Below, piece after piece: positions 27,937-37,154 of a stretch of 49,126 nucleotides of DNA. The stretch's first letter is position 1. The number at the start of each line of letters is the position of its first letter. Source of the DNA: Pseudomonadota bacterium (GTDB lineage Bacteria > Pseudomonadota > Gammaproteobacteria > Burkholderiales > Sulfuriferulaceae); assembly GCA_021786845.1 (NCBI GenBank), contig JAJYMO010000065.1, positions 1 through 49,126 of the forward strand, written 5' to 3'. The notes beneath the pieces were generated by a model that saw nothing but the letters and a program-made list of their open reading frames with translations, made no database searches and was not told the origin of the DNA. A program made the position numbers and the translations under genes.

Positions 27937-29351
27937 TGGGCTGGCAGCCGGTGATTTTGTGGGCGGATGGCCTGATCTGGTTGACGGTCGCCGCAGTGGG
28001 CTTGCTGTTTTGGCGCGGCGCTGACGGCTTTCGGGCGGGTTGGCAGCATTTGTGGCGAAAACCTGTCGCGATGGCAGCGGGTTTGGTTTTGCTGTGCTAT
28101 GTGGGCATCGGTTTGCTCGATTCTTTACACTTTCGTTTGCGTTTGCCTGCTCAGGCGGGCATGTCGGCGCAATACAGCGTTGAGGTCAACAGCGTGCTGG
28201 ATGTGCTGATTGCCCACTTAAATGCCTATCCGGAGCAGACCTATTCGGCACCACTGGCAAAACATCTGTTCGTTAAGATGCCGACGATACTGCCCGATGG
28301 GCATTTGGCACTGACCTATCCTGACCTCACGCTTTATCAGGCACAGAAGCTGGGGCACGATGAGCAGCGCGCAAGAGGGCGCGGTCAGGAAAAAATACGG
28401 CTTGGCCTGCGCGGTGTGCTCGTGGGTGTATTACTTGCGGCGGCGATGACGCTTCTGTTCGCTGGCTGGCAGGCGTACCGTGAAGGGATGCCTTTGCGTG
28501 ATTTGCTGCGCACGGCTTTACAAGGCAAGCACCCGTTGCCCTGGCGCACAGGGTGGGCAACGTTGACCGTTTTGTGTGTATTGGGCGCCATGATGGCTGA
28601 ATGGTCTACGGTGTATCACGTTCTGGGCACTGACAAAATTGGTCAGGATGTGCTGTATCAAAGTATGAAAGGTGTGCGCACCGGTTTAATGATGGGCACC
28701 CTGACCACCCTGGTGACTTTGCCCCTGGCGGTGGGTTTGGGCATCGCTGCGGGATATTTCGGCGGCTGGGTCGATGACGTGATCCAGTACATTTATACCA
28801 CCCTTAATTCGATTCCGGGCGTGTTGCTGATTGTGGCCGCAGTGCTGCTGATGCAGGGCTTTATCGAAACCCATCCGGCGTTGTTTGATTCGGCGGCGTC
28901 ACGGGCAGACTTCCGTTTGTTGTTTTTGTGCGGAATACTCGGCGTGACCAGTTGGACCAGCCTGTGTCGCGTGTTGCGCGGTGAAACATTCAAACTGCGC
29001 GAGCAGGATTATGTGTTGGCTGCGCGTACTCTGGGGGTATCCGACTGGCGCATCATGGGTCGGCATGTATTGCCCAACTTACTGCATTTGATTTTGATTA
29101 GCATGGTGATGGATTTTTCAGGTTTTGTGTTGGCCGAAGCTGTGCTGTCTTATTTGGGCGTGGGGGTGGATCCGGCCATGGCCAGTTGGGGCAACATGAT
29201 CAACGCTGCACGTCTGGAGCTGTCGCGTGAACCCGTGGTGTGGTGGCCATTGGCCTCGGCGTTCGGCTGGATGTTTGTATTGGTGTTGTCGGCCAACCTG
29301 TTTGCCGACAGTCTGCGCGAAGCGTTTGACCCCCTCGGGCGGCGGCGATGA
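27936..29351 (+). CDS. Peptide ABC transporter permease (DppC/YejE type)
   Basis: The second permease, 471 aa and longer than the usual 300-340. The N-terminal third adds hydrophobic segments (about residues 13-27, 44-64, 155-175) before the permease core. The core starts with VLGTDKIGQDVLYQSMKGVR, characteristic of DppC-like proteins, and the EAA loop reads QDYVLAARTLGVSDWRIMGR. The start ATG 27936 overlaps the upstream stop by one base (TGATG), and the end overlaps the ATPase start (ATGA), so all are translationally coupled. Confidence 0.9.
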   Translation: MGWQPVILWADGLIWLTVAAVGLLFWRGADGFRAGWQHLWRKPVAMAAGLVLLCYVGIGLLDSLHFRLRLPAQAGMSAQYSVEVNSVLDVLIAHLNAYPEQTYSAPLAKHLFVKMPTILPDGHLALTYPDLTLYQAQKLGHDEQRARGRGQEKIRLGLRGVLVGVLLAAAMTLLFAGWQAYREGMPLRDLLRTALQGKHPLPWRTGWATLTVLCVLGAMMAEWSTVYHVLGTDKIGQDVLYQSMKGVRTGLMMGTLTTLVTLPLAVGLGIAAGYFGGWVDDVIQYIYTTLNSIPGVLLIVAAVLLMQGFIETHPALFDSAASRADFRLLFLCGILGVTSWTSLCRVLRGETFKLREQDYVLAARTLGVSDWRIMGRHVLPNLLHLILISMVMDFSGFVLAEAVLSYLGVGVDPAMASWGNMINAARLELSREPVVWWPLASAFGWMFVLVLSANLFADSLREAFDPLGRRR

Positions 29352-31342
29352 GCGAAAGTTTATTGCAGGTCAGTGAGCTGCGCATCACCATTGACAAGGT
29401 TCGGGTGGTAGACGGGATCAGCTTTGCCGTTGCGCCCTGCCAGACCTTTGTTTTGCTGGGTGAGTCAGGTTCGGGTAAGTCGATGACCGCTCTGGCCATC
29501 ATGCGTTTGCTGCCCGAATCAGCACGTTATCAGGCTGGGGATATCCGTTTGCACGGGCAAGATTTATTAGGACTGCCCGAATCAGCCATGCGCTCGGTGC
29601 GCGGCGGGACAGTCGGCATGATTTTTCAGGAACCCATGACCAGCCTGAATCCGGTATTGACGCTGGGAGAGCAGTTGGAAGAAAGCTTGTCTTTGCACCG
29701 GGGTTTGCATGGACGAGCCTTGCACGAGGCGGCGGCTGATTTATTGCAATCAGTCGGTATTGCCGATGCGGCACAACGCTTGCGCGATTACCCGTTTCAA
29801 ATTTCGGGCGGCATGAAACAGCGGGTGATGATTGCCATCAGCCTTGCCGGTAACCCAGCCTTGTTGATTGCGGACGAACCGACTACGGCGCTGGATGTGA
29901 CGGTGCAAGCGCAAGTGCTGGAATTGTTGCGCAAGGTTCAACGTGAGCGCGGGATGGGGATGTTGTTGATTACCCATGATTTGGCGGTGGCGGCGTACAT
30001 GGCTGATCAGGTGGGCGTGATGTATGCGGGTGAATTGGTAGAGATGGCACCTCGCGCAGCATTTTTTAAACAGGCGCAGCATCCGTATAGCCAGAAATTG
30101 TTCGCCGCGTTGCCTGCTCAACCCGATCAGGTTCTGAAAGCTATCGCAGGCAGTGTTCCGGCACTGGACAGCGTGTTTGAAGGTTGCCGGTTTGCCGGGC
30201 GCTGCGATGAGGTGCAGGCAATATGCCGCAGTGTGGCACCTGTTTGGCAAGATTTGGGCAATGGTCATCAAGTGCGTTGCCATGCGGTGTCATCCCCATT
30301 CCAAATAAAATCGGGACCCGCGTTGACTTTGTCTCGCAGTGCGCAACCAGTTTTGTCTGTGCATCACAAACAGGCGTTGCTGACGGTGCGCGATGCGCAG
30401 GTGTATTTCGATCTGCGGTCGAGTACTTTGTTTGGCAAACGGCGGCAATTGAAAGCTGTGGATGGCGTGGATCTGGATTTGTTTCCAGGAGAAACTTTAG
30501 CGCTGGTCGGTGAATCCGGTTGCGGCAAAACAACTCTGGGTAAGTCTCTTGTGCAATTGCAACCCTTGACTGCCGGGCGCATCGAACTGGATGGCGTGGC
30601 TTTGGGCGGGAAATTGCGTCGAGTGTTACAGGCGCAGCGTGCCGCCATACAAATGGTATTTCAGGATCCGTTTGCTTCGCTTAATCCGCGCATGCGAATT
30701 CATGCCTTGCTGGAAGAGGGTATGGTGGCACTTGGTGTAGAACCTGATGCGCCGCGCCGTCAAATATTACTGGAACAGCTCATGACGCAAGTGGGCATGT
30801 CAAAGCAGGTTTTAAACCGTTATCCCCATGAATTTTCCGGCGGTCAACGCCAACGCATTGCCATTGCTCGTGCTTTGGCGGTGCAACCCCGTTTACTGGT
30901 GTGTGATGAACCCACCAGCGCGCTGGATGTGTCGGTGCAGGCGCAGATTGTCAACTTGTTGCGTGAGTTGCAAACCAGTATGGGGCTGAGTTTGTTATTT
31001 ATCACTCACAACCTGCCGCTGGCGCGTCATTTGGCGCAACGTATGGCGGTGATGTATCTGGGGCGTATTGTTGAGCAGGGTGATAGCGCAGCCATTGCAG
31101 CCTCCCCGGCACATCCATACAGCCAGGCTTTGTTGCAATCCGTGCCCACACTCACCACCCATGCGCTCGTCAGCTTGCGCGGCGAACCGGCCTCAGCCAG
31201 CCATCCGCCAACGGGCTGTCATTTTCATCCACGCTGTCCGCGTGCGGAAGCTGTATGTCAGGTGATTTATCCCGCGATACGCACTTTGCAGGATGGCAGA
31301 CAGGTCGCATGTTATTTCCCGATTGATCCGGTGGCGGCCTGA
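29348..31342 (+). CDS. Peptide ABC transporter ATPase with two fused nucleotide-binding domains
   Basis: A 664-aa YejF-type ATPase energising uptake. NBD1 has Walker A GESGSGKS, signature ISGGMKQR and Walker [16 protein letters not shown]2 has [16 protein letters not shown] and [12 protein letters not shown]. Each half ends with the Cys-containing tail typical of Opp/Dpp ATPases ([15 protein letters not shown] and [15 protein letters not shown]). This replaces separate D and F subunits. It closes the operon; downstream relA converges, with a small TGCCG/CGGCA hairpin but no clear terminator in the 112-nt gap. Confidence 0.94.
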   Translation: MSESLLQVSELRITIDKVRVVDGISFAVAPCQTFVLLGESGSGKSMTALAIMRLLPESARYQAGDIRLHGQDLLGLPESAMRSVRGGTVGMIFQEPMTSLNPVLTLGEQLEESLSLHRGLHGRALHEAAADLLQSVGIADAAQRLRDYPFQISGGMKQRVMIAISLAGNPALLIADEPTTALDVTVQAQVLELLRKVQRERGMGMLLITHDLAVAAYMADQVGVMYAGELVEMAPRAAFFKQAQHPYSQKLFAALPAQPDQVLKAIAGSVPALDSVFEGCRFAGRCDEVQAICRSVAPVWQDLGNGHQVRCHAVSSPFQIKSGPALTLSRSAQPVLSVHHKQALLTVRDAQVYFDLRSSTLFGKRRQLKAVDGVDLDLFPGETLALVGESGCGKTTLGKSLVQLQPLTAGRIELDGVALGGKLRRVLQAQRAAIQMVFQDPFASLNPRMRIHALLEEGMVALGVEPDAPRRQILLEQLMTQVGMSKQVLNRYPHEFSGGQRQRIAIARALAVQPRLLVCDEPTSALDVSVQAQIVNLLRELQTSMGLSLLFITHNLPLARHLAQRMAVMYLGRIVEQGDSAAIAASPAHPYSQALLQSVPTLTTHALVSLRGEPASASHPPTGCHFHPRCPRAEAVCQVIYPAIRTLQDGRQVACYFPIDPVAA

Positions 31343-31454
31343 ATCCGCTTTTGTTGGCTACTTCATTAAAACAATGCCGGAAACGGCAGTTGGAGACATC
31401 GCCCGAGGCGTGAAATTCTGAAAGCAGGGATATGCACCGCGTCCTTAACAAGGG

Positions 31455-33602
31455 TCAACTGCCATTTTCAGGATAATCCACTTGCTCCGCCAGCACCACA
31501 TGCGGCAAGTCACGGATGCGACCCAAGGCGCGATCCACTGTTGATCGGCCCTGCACCTGAAAGCGCATGATCGCCATATCTCCCTGTGACACAGTATTGA
31601 CTCTGAGTACGGAAATCTTTTCTTTGGTCAACAATGCAGAAACATCGCGCAACAGGCCCTGGCGATCAAAGGCCTCTACACGGAGTTCGACCAGGTTTTC
31701 CTGCGCGTTATCGCTCCAGGATGCCGCCAACAACCGGTCTTGCCGTGAAACATCGAGCCGCAAGATACTTGGGCAATTGCGCCGATGCACCGTCACCCCA
31801 CGCGCTTGTGTGATATAAGCCACAATGCCGGACGGAGGCGCGGGATGACAACATTTTGCGAATGTGACGGGTAAACCACTGACACCTTCTATCCGTACTG
31901 ATTGTGCATCCAGCAACATTGCCGCACGCGTACGCATTGGCGGTGGATTGGCTGGAACCGCTTGCGCCGTCAATGACTCAATGGCTGTCGCCAGTGCATG
32001 CATGCCAATATCGTTGCGCCCCAGTGCAGCAAAAAACTCCTCACCGCGCACATGCCCCAATTTCCCGGCCAGTTTGTCGATATTGATATCATGTGCGCGT
32101 AAACGCCGCAACTCGCGTTCCAGCACTTCACGACCCACGTTGACATGTTCCGTGAAATGTTCGGTCCGAAACCAGTGCCGTACTTTGGCGCGCGCACGCG
32201 CTGTCACCAGATAACCCAGTGCCGGATTGAGCCAATCGCGACTCGGCGTACCCTGTTTGACCGTGAGAATTTCCACCCGTTGGCCATTTTTTAATGGCGT
32301 ATTCAACGATACGATGACACCATCGACTCGGGCACCGCGACAACGGTGTCCCAGATCCGTGTGTACATGGTAGGCAAAGTCGACTGGACTGGCACCGGAT
32401 TCGAGATCAATGACGTGTCCCTGGGGCGTCAACACATAAATGCGATCCTGAAACAATTCATTTCTGAACAGGTCTGCCAAAGCTTGATTGTCTGAATTTT
32501 TCTCTTTCCAGCGTAAAATCTGACGTAACCAGGCAATCTTGTCGATCATGGCATCCGATTTTCCGCCACCCTCTTTATAACGCCAGTGCGCCGCCACACC
32601 CAGTTCAGCATGCTGGTGCATGGCAAAGGTGCGAATCTGCACTTCCAGCGCTTTATTTTCCGGTCCGACCACGCCTGTATGCAGCGAGCGGTAATCGTTA
32701 GGCTTGGGATGGGCGATGTAATCATCAAACTCACCCACAATCGGTTGCCACAAGTGATGCACCAGACCAAGTGCTGTGTAGCAGTCTTTCAGTTCTGGGA
32801 CCAGAATTCGCACTGCGCGAATGTCATACAGATCATCAAAACTCAAGTGCTTGCGGTTCATCTTGTTGATAATGCTGACGATGTGCTTGGGGCGGCCTGT
32901 CACTTCCGCCGCAATGCCTTCATGTGACAACCCGGCTTGCAATTGTGTTACTACCTTGTTGATGTAACATTCGCGATCCAGACGTTTTTCGTCCAGCAGA
33001 CGGGCAATGCGCTGATAATTTTCCGGCTCCAGAATGCGGTAGGCCAAATCCTCCATTTCCCACTTGATTTGCCACACACCCAGACGATTGGCCAGCGGCG
33101 CAAATAATTCCTGTGCCTCGGATGCCAAGCGTTGTTGTGTTAATTTGTCGCTACTTTGTATGATTGTCCGTAAACTCTGCAAACATTCAGCCAGCTTGAT
33201 CAATACCACCCGAATGTCAGTCACCATGGCCAATAACATCTGGCGCAGATTCTCGGCTTGGTCGTGCCCAGCGCGCCGCGACTTGTCCGTATTGCCCAGT
33301 AGTTGACCTATGCCTTCCAGCTGGTTAACGCCGCGAACCAGAGGCATGACCTCTTCATCCACCGGCGCATCCGTTACATCGGTACCCAATAACAGAGCTG
33401 CCGCTACGCTGTGAGCATCAAGCTGCAAGTGTGCCACCAATAATGCTGTACCTGAAGCATGTGCCCATGCCGTTTCATTTGCTTCGGCATGGCGCCATTG
33501 TGCCACACGGGTAATTAACCCCGACCCGACCTCATCGGCGCCTGCAATCAAATGCGGCAACTGTTGTGTTAAGACGTTGGCTTCTGGCTCTCGCATGACC
33601 AT
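31455..33602 (-). CDS. relA: GTP pyrophosphokinase RelA
   Basis: Makes (p)ppGpp on amino acid starvation at ribosomes with uncharged tRNA. The 715 aa have an N-terminal HD-like region that lacks the hydrolase HD signature (LLLGTDVTD), a synthetase domain with HLSFDDLYDIRAVRIL and PNDYRSLHTGVVGP, a TGS domain (RIYVLTPQGHVIDLESGASP), and a C-terminal ACT domain (VEAFDRQGLLRDVSALL). This is the RelA rather than SpoT pattern. Two starts are possible, ATG 33602 or 33596. It follows an Fsr-like transporter by 18 nt on the same strand. Confidence 0.95.
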   Translation of the reverse strand: MVMREPEANVLTQQLPHLIAGADEVGSGLITRVAQWRHAEANETAWAHASGTALLVAHLQLDAHSVAAALLLGTDVTDAPVDEEVMPLVRGVNQLEGIGQLLGNTDKSRRAGHDQAENLRQMLLAMVTDIRVVLIKLAECLQSLRTIIQSSDKLTQQRLASEAQELFAPLANRLGVWQIKWEMEDLAYRILEPENYQRIARLLDEKRLDRECYINKVVTQLQAGLSHEGIAAEVTGRPKHIVSIINKMNRKHLSFDDLYDIRAVRILVPELKDCYTALGLVHHLWQPIVGEFDDYIAHPKPNDYRSLHTGVVGPENKALEVQIRTFAMHQHAELGVAAHWRYKEGGGKSDAMIDKIAWLRQILRWKEKNSDNQALADLFRNELFQDRIYVLTPQGHVIDLESGASPVDFAYHVHTDLGHRCRGARVDGVIVSLNTPLKNGQRVEILTVKQGTPSRDWLNPALGYLVTARARAKVRHWFRTEHFTEHVNVGREVLERELRRLRAHDINIDKLAGKLGHVRGEEFFAALGRNDIGMHALATAIESLTAQAVPANPPPMRTRAAMLLDAQSVRIEGVSGLPVTFAKCCHPAPPSGIVAYITQARGVTVHRRNCPSILRLDVSRQDRLLAASWSDNAQENLVELRVEAFDRQGLLRDVSALLTKEKISVLRVNTVSQGDMAIMRFQVQGRSTVDRALGRIRDLPHVVLAEQVDYPENGS

Positions 33603-33620
33603 ATGGGGACCTGTTGTCGC

Positions 33621-34853
33621 TTATTTCATATCCACGCCATTCATCATATCCACGCTATCAGACCCTGATTTCGTGGGGCGTAACTCAGGTAATTTTAACG
33701 CAAAGATGCCCAGCAGTGGCAAGTATGAACAGAGATGATATAGCGTGACGATGCCATACGTGTCGGCGACCTTTCCGAGCAGTGCTGCGCCGATGCCGGC
33801 AAGGCCAAATGCCAAACCGAAAAACAAGCCGGAAATGGTGCCTACCCGACCAGGGAATAGCTCTTGTGCATAGACCACCATGGCGGGAAACGCCGAAGCG
33901 AGCATGAAGCCTATGATGATGCTTAAAAATAACGAACCTTGCAGACTGGCATAGGGTAATGCCAGGGTGAAAGGTGCAATGCCCAAAATTGAGATCCAAA
34001 TGACGCGACGGCGACCGATGCGATCGCCGATTGCGCCACCCAATAAAGTTCCCATTGCGACGGCAGCCAAAAACGCGAATAAATGGTATTGTGCCACCAG
34101 CGTAGAAATATGGAATTGATGTTGCAGGAAAAACATCAAATAGCTATTGAGGCTGCTCAAATAAAAGAACTTGGAAAACATCAGCGTGAACAGCAGCCCC
34201 AAGGTCATGAGTTGGCGACGCGAAATACTTGCTGGTGGCGTTAGCGATTGGTTGGCGCGTGCTTTTCGGTGTTGATGACGCATCCATCGACCGACATATG
34301 ACACGATAACCAAACCGATGAGTGCGGCAAGGGCAACCCAGGCAATGCTGTGTTGTCCACGAGGCAGCACGAACCAGGCAGCTAGCAAAGGGCCAGCGGC
34401 TGCACCGGCATTGCCGCCGACCTGAAAAATAGATTGTGCCCAACCGTGCTGACCACCGGAAGCCATGCGGGCAACACGGGAAGATTCGGGATGAAAAATG
34501 GATGAGCCTAAGCCGACCAGTGCGGCCGCCAACAATACATGTGCGAAGCTGCTGGCTTGAGACAGCACCATTAAGCCGGTAAAAGTGCAGACCATACCTG
34601 CCGCCAATGACCACGGCATAGCACGGCGGTCAGTAATGAGGCCAACGATAGGTTGTAATATAGAGGCGGTAAGTTGAAAGCACAGGGTAATTAGCCCGAT
34701 TTGCACAAAGCTTAACGCGAATTCTCCCTTAAACAAAGGATAAAGGGCGAGCAGCAACGACTGCATGATGTCGTTCAGAAAATGAGAAATGCTGATGGCA
34801 CCCAAAATGGCGTAAACGGGTTGCTTGGCTGGGGAAGCAGAAGGAGGTGTCAT
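33621..34853 (-). CDS. fsr: MFS transporter, fosmidomycin-resistance (Fsr) type
   Basis: An inner-membrane efflux protein of 410 aa with about 12 hydrophobic segments. The N-terminal SISHFLNDIMQSLLLALYP and GLGSSIFHPESSRVARMASG are hallmarks of the Fsr subgroup. The C-terminal half has YAQELFPGRVGTISGLFFG. The native substrate cannot be read from the sequence. It is upstream of relA with an 18-nt gap, so relA is probably cotranscribed from it. Confidence 0.85.
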   Translation of the reverse strand: MTPPSASPAKQPVYAILGAISISHFLNDIMQSLLLALYPLFKGEFALSFVQIGLITLCFQLTASILQPIVGLITDRRAMPWSLAAGMVCTFTGLMVLSQASSFAHVLLAAALVGLGSSIFHPESSRVARMASGGQHGWAQSIFQVGGNAGAAAGPLLAAWFVLPRGQHSIAWVALAALIGLVIVSYVGRWMRHQHRKARANQSLTPPASISRRQLMTLGLLFTLMFSKFFYLSSLNSYLMFFLQHQFHISTLVAQYHLFAFLAAVAMGTLLGGAIGDRIGRRRVIWISILGIAPFTLALPYASLQGSLFLSIIIGFMLASAFPAMVVYAQELFPGRVGTISGLFFGLAFGLAGIGAALLGKVADTYGIVTLYHLCSYLPLLGIFALKLPELRPTKSGSDSVDMMNGVDMK

Positions 34854-34952
34854 GGTTGTTATCTTTTTACCTTGTTATCTGTGGAAACAGGCACGTGCCC
34901 CGTCGAATTCCAGTTCCGAAAAGAAGGAGCGTGGACTGGCTTAAGGGGATCC

Positions 34953-34961
34953 ATTCTAGCA
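34953..34961 (-). promoter_or_regulatory. Candidate extended -10 promoter of fsr-relA
   Basis: The minus strand reads TGCTAGAAT (TGn plus TAGAAT), about 100 nt before the fsr start and downstream of tRNA-Asp. No good -35 at 17 nt. Readthrough from the tRNA operon is an alternative. The rest of 34854-34995 shows nothing else. Confidence 0.35.
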
Positions 34962-34995
34962 GAACAGCTTGCACCATACATGACAAAGATAATAT

Positions 34996-35072
34996 TGGCG
35001 GAGTGGACGGGACTCGAACCCGCGACCCCCGGCGTGACAGGCCGGTATTCTAACCAACTGAACTACCACTCC
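34996..35072 (-). tRNA. tRNA-Asp (anticodon GUC), second copy
   Basis: A 77-nt tRNA with CCA, identical to the copy at 21673-21749. Acceptor GGAGTGG/CCACTCC, loop CTGTCAC. Flanking sequence differs apart from a few bases, so only the tRNA is shared. It lies 43 nt downstream of tRNA-Glu in one transcript. Confidence 0.96.
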
Positions 35073-35115
35073 TGATAGGGCGTATTGCAACGCGTTGGAC
35101 TGATGACTCAGTTTT

Positions 35116-35191
35116 TGGCGTCCCCAACGAGATTCGAACTCGTGTTATCGCCGTGAAAGGGCGGTGTCCTAGGCCTCTAGACGATGGGGAC
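35116..35191 (-). tRNA. tRNA-Glu (anticodon UUC)
   Basis: A 76-nt tRNA with CCA. Acceptor GTCCCCA/TGGGGAC, anticodon stem CCGCC/GGCGG, loop CTTTCAC with anticodon TTC (35157-35155 on the minus strand), T loop TTCGAAT. First gene of the minus-strand Glu-Asp tRNA pair. Confidence 0.96.
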
Positions 35192-35274
35192 TTTGAAATT
35201 ACAGGCTGTTAGACGAGTGAGGATAACAAGTTCTCCCTGCATCAGTTTTGGCGGTGCAATCACATAAGCTGCGC

Positions 35275-35303
35275 ATTATAGCAGGGGATTATGGTTTTGA
35301 AAA
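35275..35303 (-). promoter_or_regulatory. Promoter of the tRNA-Glu-Asp operon
   Basis: A consensus TATAAT (35275-35280 on the minus strand) followed by GCGC, a GC-rich discriminator typical of stable-RNA promoters. A -35-like TTTTCA (35298-35303) lies at exactly 17 nt. The -35 overlaps the last codons of the small ORF at 35289-35501. Confidence 0.68.
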
Positions 35304-35501
35304 TAGGGTAAGTACAACTCCTGAGAGTAATCCCAAAAAACTGGCAGGTACGGCTGTCCACCAATCGTTGGTTTCGTGATACACGACCAGATGCCATAAA
35401 CCCAATACAATGCCGAGGGCACATACGATAATACTGATCCAGGTGGTGATCACGCCGATTGTGTGTAAAGTTTTCATGGGTTTGTGGATGAAATGACTCA
35501 T
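35289..35501 (-). CDS. Small hypothetical membrane protein
   Basis: A 70-aa ORF with two hydrophobic segments (about residues 13-37 and 48-67) joined by a short polar linker (YHETNDWW). I do not recognise a family. There is no clear Shine-Dalgarno before ATG 35501; an internal ATG (residue 9, MKTLHTIG) is an alternative start. It lies 85 nt after the Bcr-type gene and its 3' end carries the tRNA promoter. Membrane-like composition and length support a real gene, but with reserve. Confidence 0.5.
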   Translation of the reverse strand: MSHFIHKPMKTLHTIGVITTWISIIVCALGIVLGLWHLVVYHETNDWWTAVPASFLGLLSGVVLTLFSKP

Positions 35502-35527
35502 CGTGAGTTGATGTTGATGTAGGGGAA

Positions 35528-35544
35528 CACATTTTAAAAATGTG
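35528..35544. repeat. AT-rich palindrome between bcr and the small ORF
   Basis: CACATTTT-A-AAAATGTG, 8-bp arms with a single central base. It could be an operator or a weak terminator for the Bcr-type gene. There is no strong T run after it on the minus strand. Confidence 0.4.
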
Positions 35545-35586
35545 ACATAATAACCGTTTTGAATTGTATCAGCCTTACATCGGCTG

Positions 35587-36810
35587 TCAAATAGTCAGTG
35601 TGGCTGTTGTTTGGTTTTTCCTCATCAGTTGGACGTATCGACGCCAAAAAGCATATCCGCTGAGGAGAAAAATGGCCATCCCAAGAGCCAAATAAAGCGG
35701 GGTACTGGACAGTAACGGAGAAATTGCACCAGCCACGATCACATTTAACAGGGTTTGAACGAAGCCTTGCATAGAGGACACCAGGCCGCGATGTTGTGGA
35801 AATAAATCCAGTGCCAGCAAAGTAATGCTGGGCATCGCTAAAGACATGCCTGTGCTGTAAAGGGCCAGTGGTAATATTGCCCAAGGCCAACTGGGGACAA
35901 ATAAACTGTTGTAAATGAGGTTGGCGCTCACTGCAGTAAATAATAAAAAATAGGCGATGCGCACGGTTCCTTCAGCCGAGAGACGCCCGGCCAGACGACC
36001 AGAGAGAAACGCTCCCAACATCACACCGGAAATTGCCGGCATGAATAAATGTGCGAATTGATTTGAACGCAGGTGCAGCGTGTCGAGGACGAAGTGGGGG
36101 GCAGAAGCAATATATAAAAAGAATCCCGCAAAATGACAGGCTATGGTCGCAGCCAGTAACAAAAAATGCGGGTGACTGGCGACTTCGTGGTAATTGCGCG
36201 TCAGCGGTCGCAGTGAAAAATGATTGCGTCGGTGTCTGGCATGGGTTTCCGGTAAATAGCGGTAACACAGGATAAATAACACTACGGCCAGTGCGGACAT
36301 AAATAGAAACACTGAATGCCAACCGAAAAGATTATGCAGCCAGCCGCCGATAATGGGGGCGATTGCAGGTGAAATCGCAAACATCATGGTGATGCGCGAC
36401 ATCAGCAATTGTGCGTCGGTACCCTGGTAGACATCCCGGACAATAGCGCGACCTACGATCATGCCTGCACCGGCAGAAAGGCCCTGTATTCCTCTCAGCA
36501 GAATGAGTGTTTGAATGTCATTCACCCAGATCGCACCCAGAGACGTCAGCGCAAAGGCGATGAGCGAGATTAAAATCACCGGGCGGCGGCCATAAGCATC
36601 CGACAAAGAGCCGTGAAATAGCATCATGACCGCAAACCCGAGTAAATAGACACTCAAAGTTTGCTGCAGTTGCCATGCGCTGGCGTGCAGGCTGGTTTCG
36701 ATGCTGGGAAAAGAGGGCAGGTAGGTGTCGATGGAAAACGGCCCCAGCGTGGCCAAGCCTGCCAGGAGCAGCGTGAGGGTGAGGCGGTGTACCGGTTTCG
36801 TTACTGTCAA
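35587..36810 (-). CDS. bcr: Bcr/CflA-type multidrug efflux MFS transporter
   Basis: An inner-membrane drug/H+ antiporter with about 12 segments, 407 aa. Family motifs are PFSIDTYLPSFPSI near the N-terminus, GSLSDAYGRRPVILI (loop 2-3) and GIQGLSAGAGMIVGRAIVRD. I place the start at TTG 36810: it overlaps the upstream DUF2288 stop as TTGA and gives a normal length. The first in-frame ATG (36882) lies inside DUF2288 and would add 24 non-homologous residues; the next internal ATG is far too late. AAGAG about 11 nt upstream is a weak Shine-Dalgarno. Confidence 0.82.
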   Translation of the reverse strand: MTVTKPVHRLTLTLLLAGLATLGPFSIDTYLPSFPSIETSLHASAWQLQQTLSVYLLGFAVMMLFHGSLSDAYGRRPVILISLIAFALTSLGAIWVNDIQTLILLRGIQGLSAGAGMIVGRAIVRDVYQGTDAQLLMSRITMMFAISPAIAPIIGGWLHNLFGWHSVFLFMSALAVVLFILCYRYLPETHARHRRNHFSLRPLTRNYHEVASHPHFLLLAATIACHFAGFFLYIASAPHFVLDTLHLRSNQFAHLFMPAISGVMLGAFLSGRLAGRLSAEGTVRIAYFLLFTAVSANLIYNSLFVPSWPWAILPLALYSTGMSLAMPSITLLALDLFPQHRGLVSSMQGFVQTLLNVIVAGAISPLLSSTPLYLALGMAIFLLSGYAFWRRYVQLMRKNQTTATLTI

Positions 36811-37109
36811 TGTGAGCGCTCTTGTACCAGGATCCACGGTGCGACAACGACAGTCCAGATCGGGGGCTTGCGTCCCTGCCAATCCTGTGCGGTGGCATCA
36901 TCGAGTTTGCTGAGTCGTCCTGTCATCAGCCATGTTTGCACGCTGGGTGCATGGTCGGCAGCAATGTGTGCCGCCACGTCAACCAAGTCCAGCGTGCTGT
37001 CCACATGCAGCAATTGCCCTTTGGCAAAAAAAGGCAGCAATTCACTCCAATCGGCTTTGGCGGTTTCAGCGTTTAATTGAACGCGCAGCGCATCTATATT
37101 TTGGCTCAT
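36807..37109 (-). CDS. DUF2288 family protein
   Basis: A 100-aa soluble protein of unknown function; ALRVQLNAETAKADWSELLP, TLDLVDVAAHIAADHAP and WTVVVAPWILVQE resemble the DUF2288 family as I recall it. ATG 37109 gives MSQNIDAL; a GTG two codons upstream (37115) is possible. It is 45 nt downstream of rmuC and overlaps the efflux gene start. Many shadow frames cross it. Confidence 0.75.
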   Translation of the reverse strand: MSQNIDALRVQLNAETAKADWSELLPFFAKGQLLHVDSTLDLVDVAAHIAADHAPSVQTWLMTGRLSKLDDATAQDWQGRKPPIWTVVVAPWILVQERSH

Positions 37110-37154
37110 GGTCACTTAGTTATTGTCACGCAGATTACACAGATTAACGAGCCC

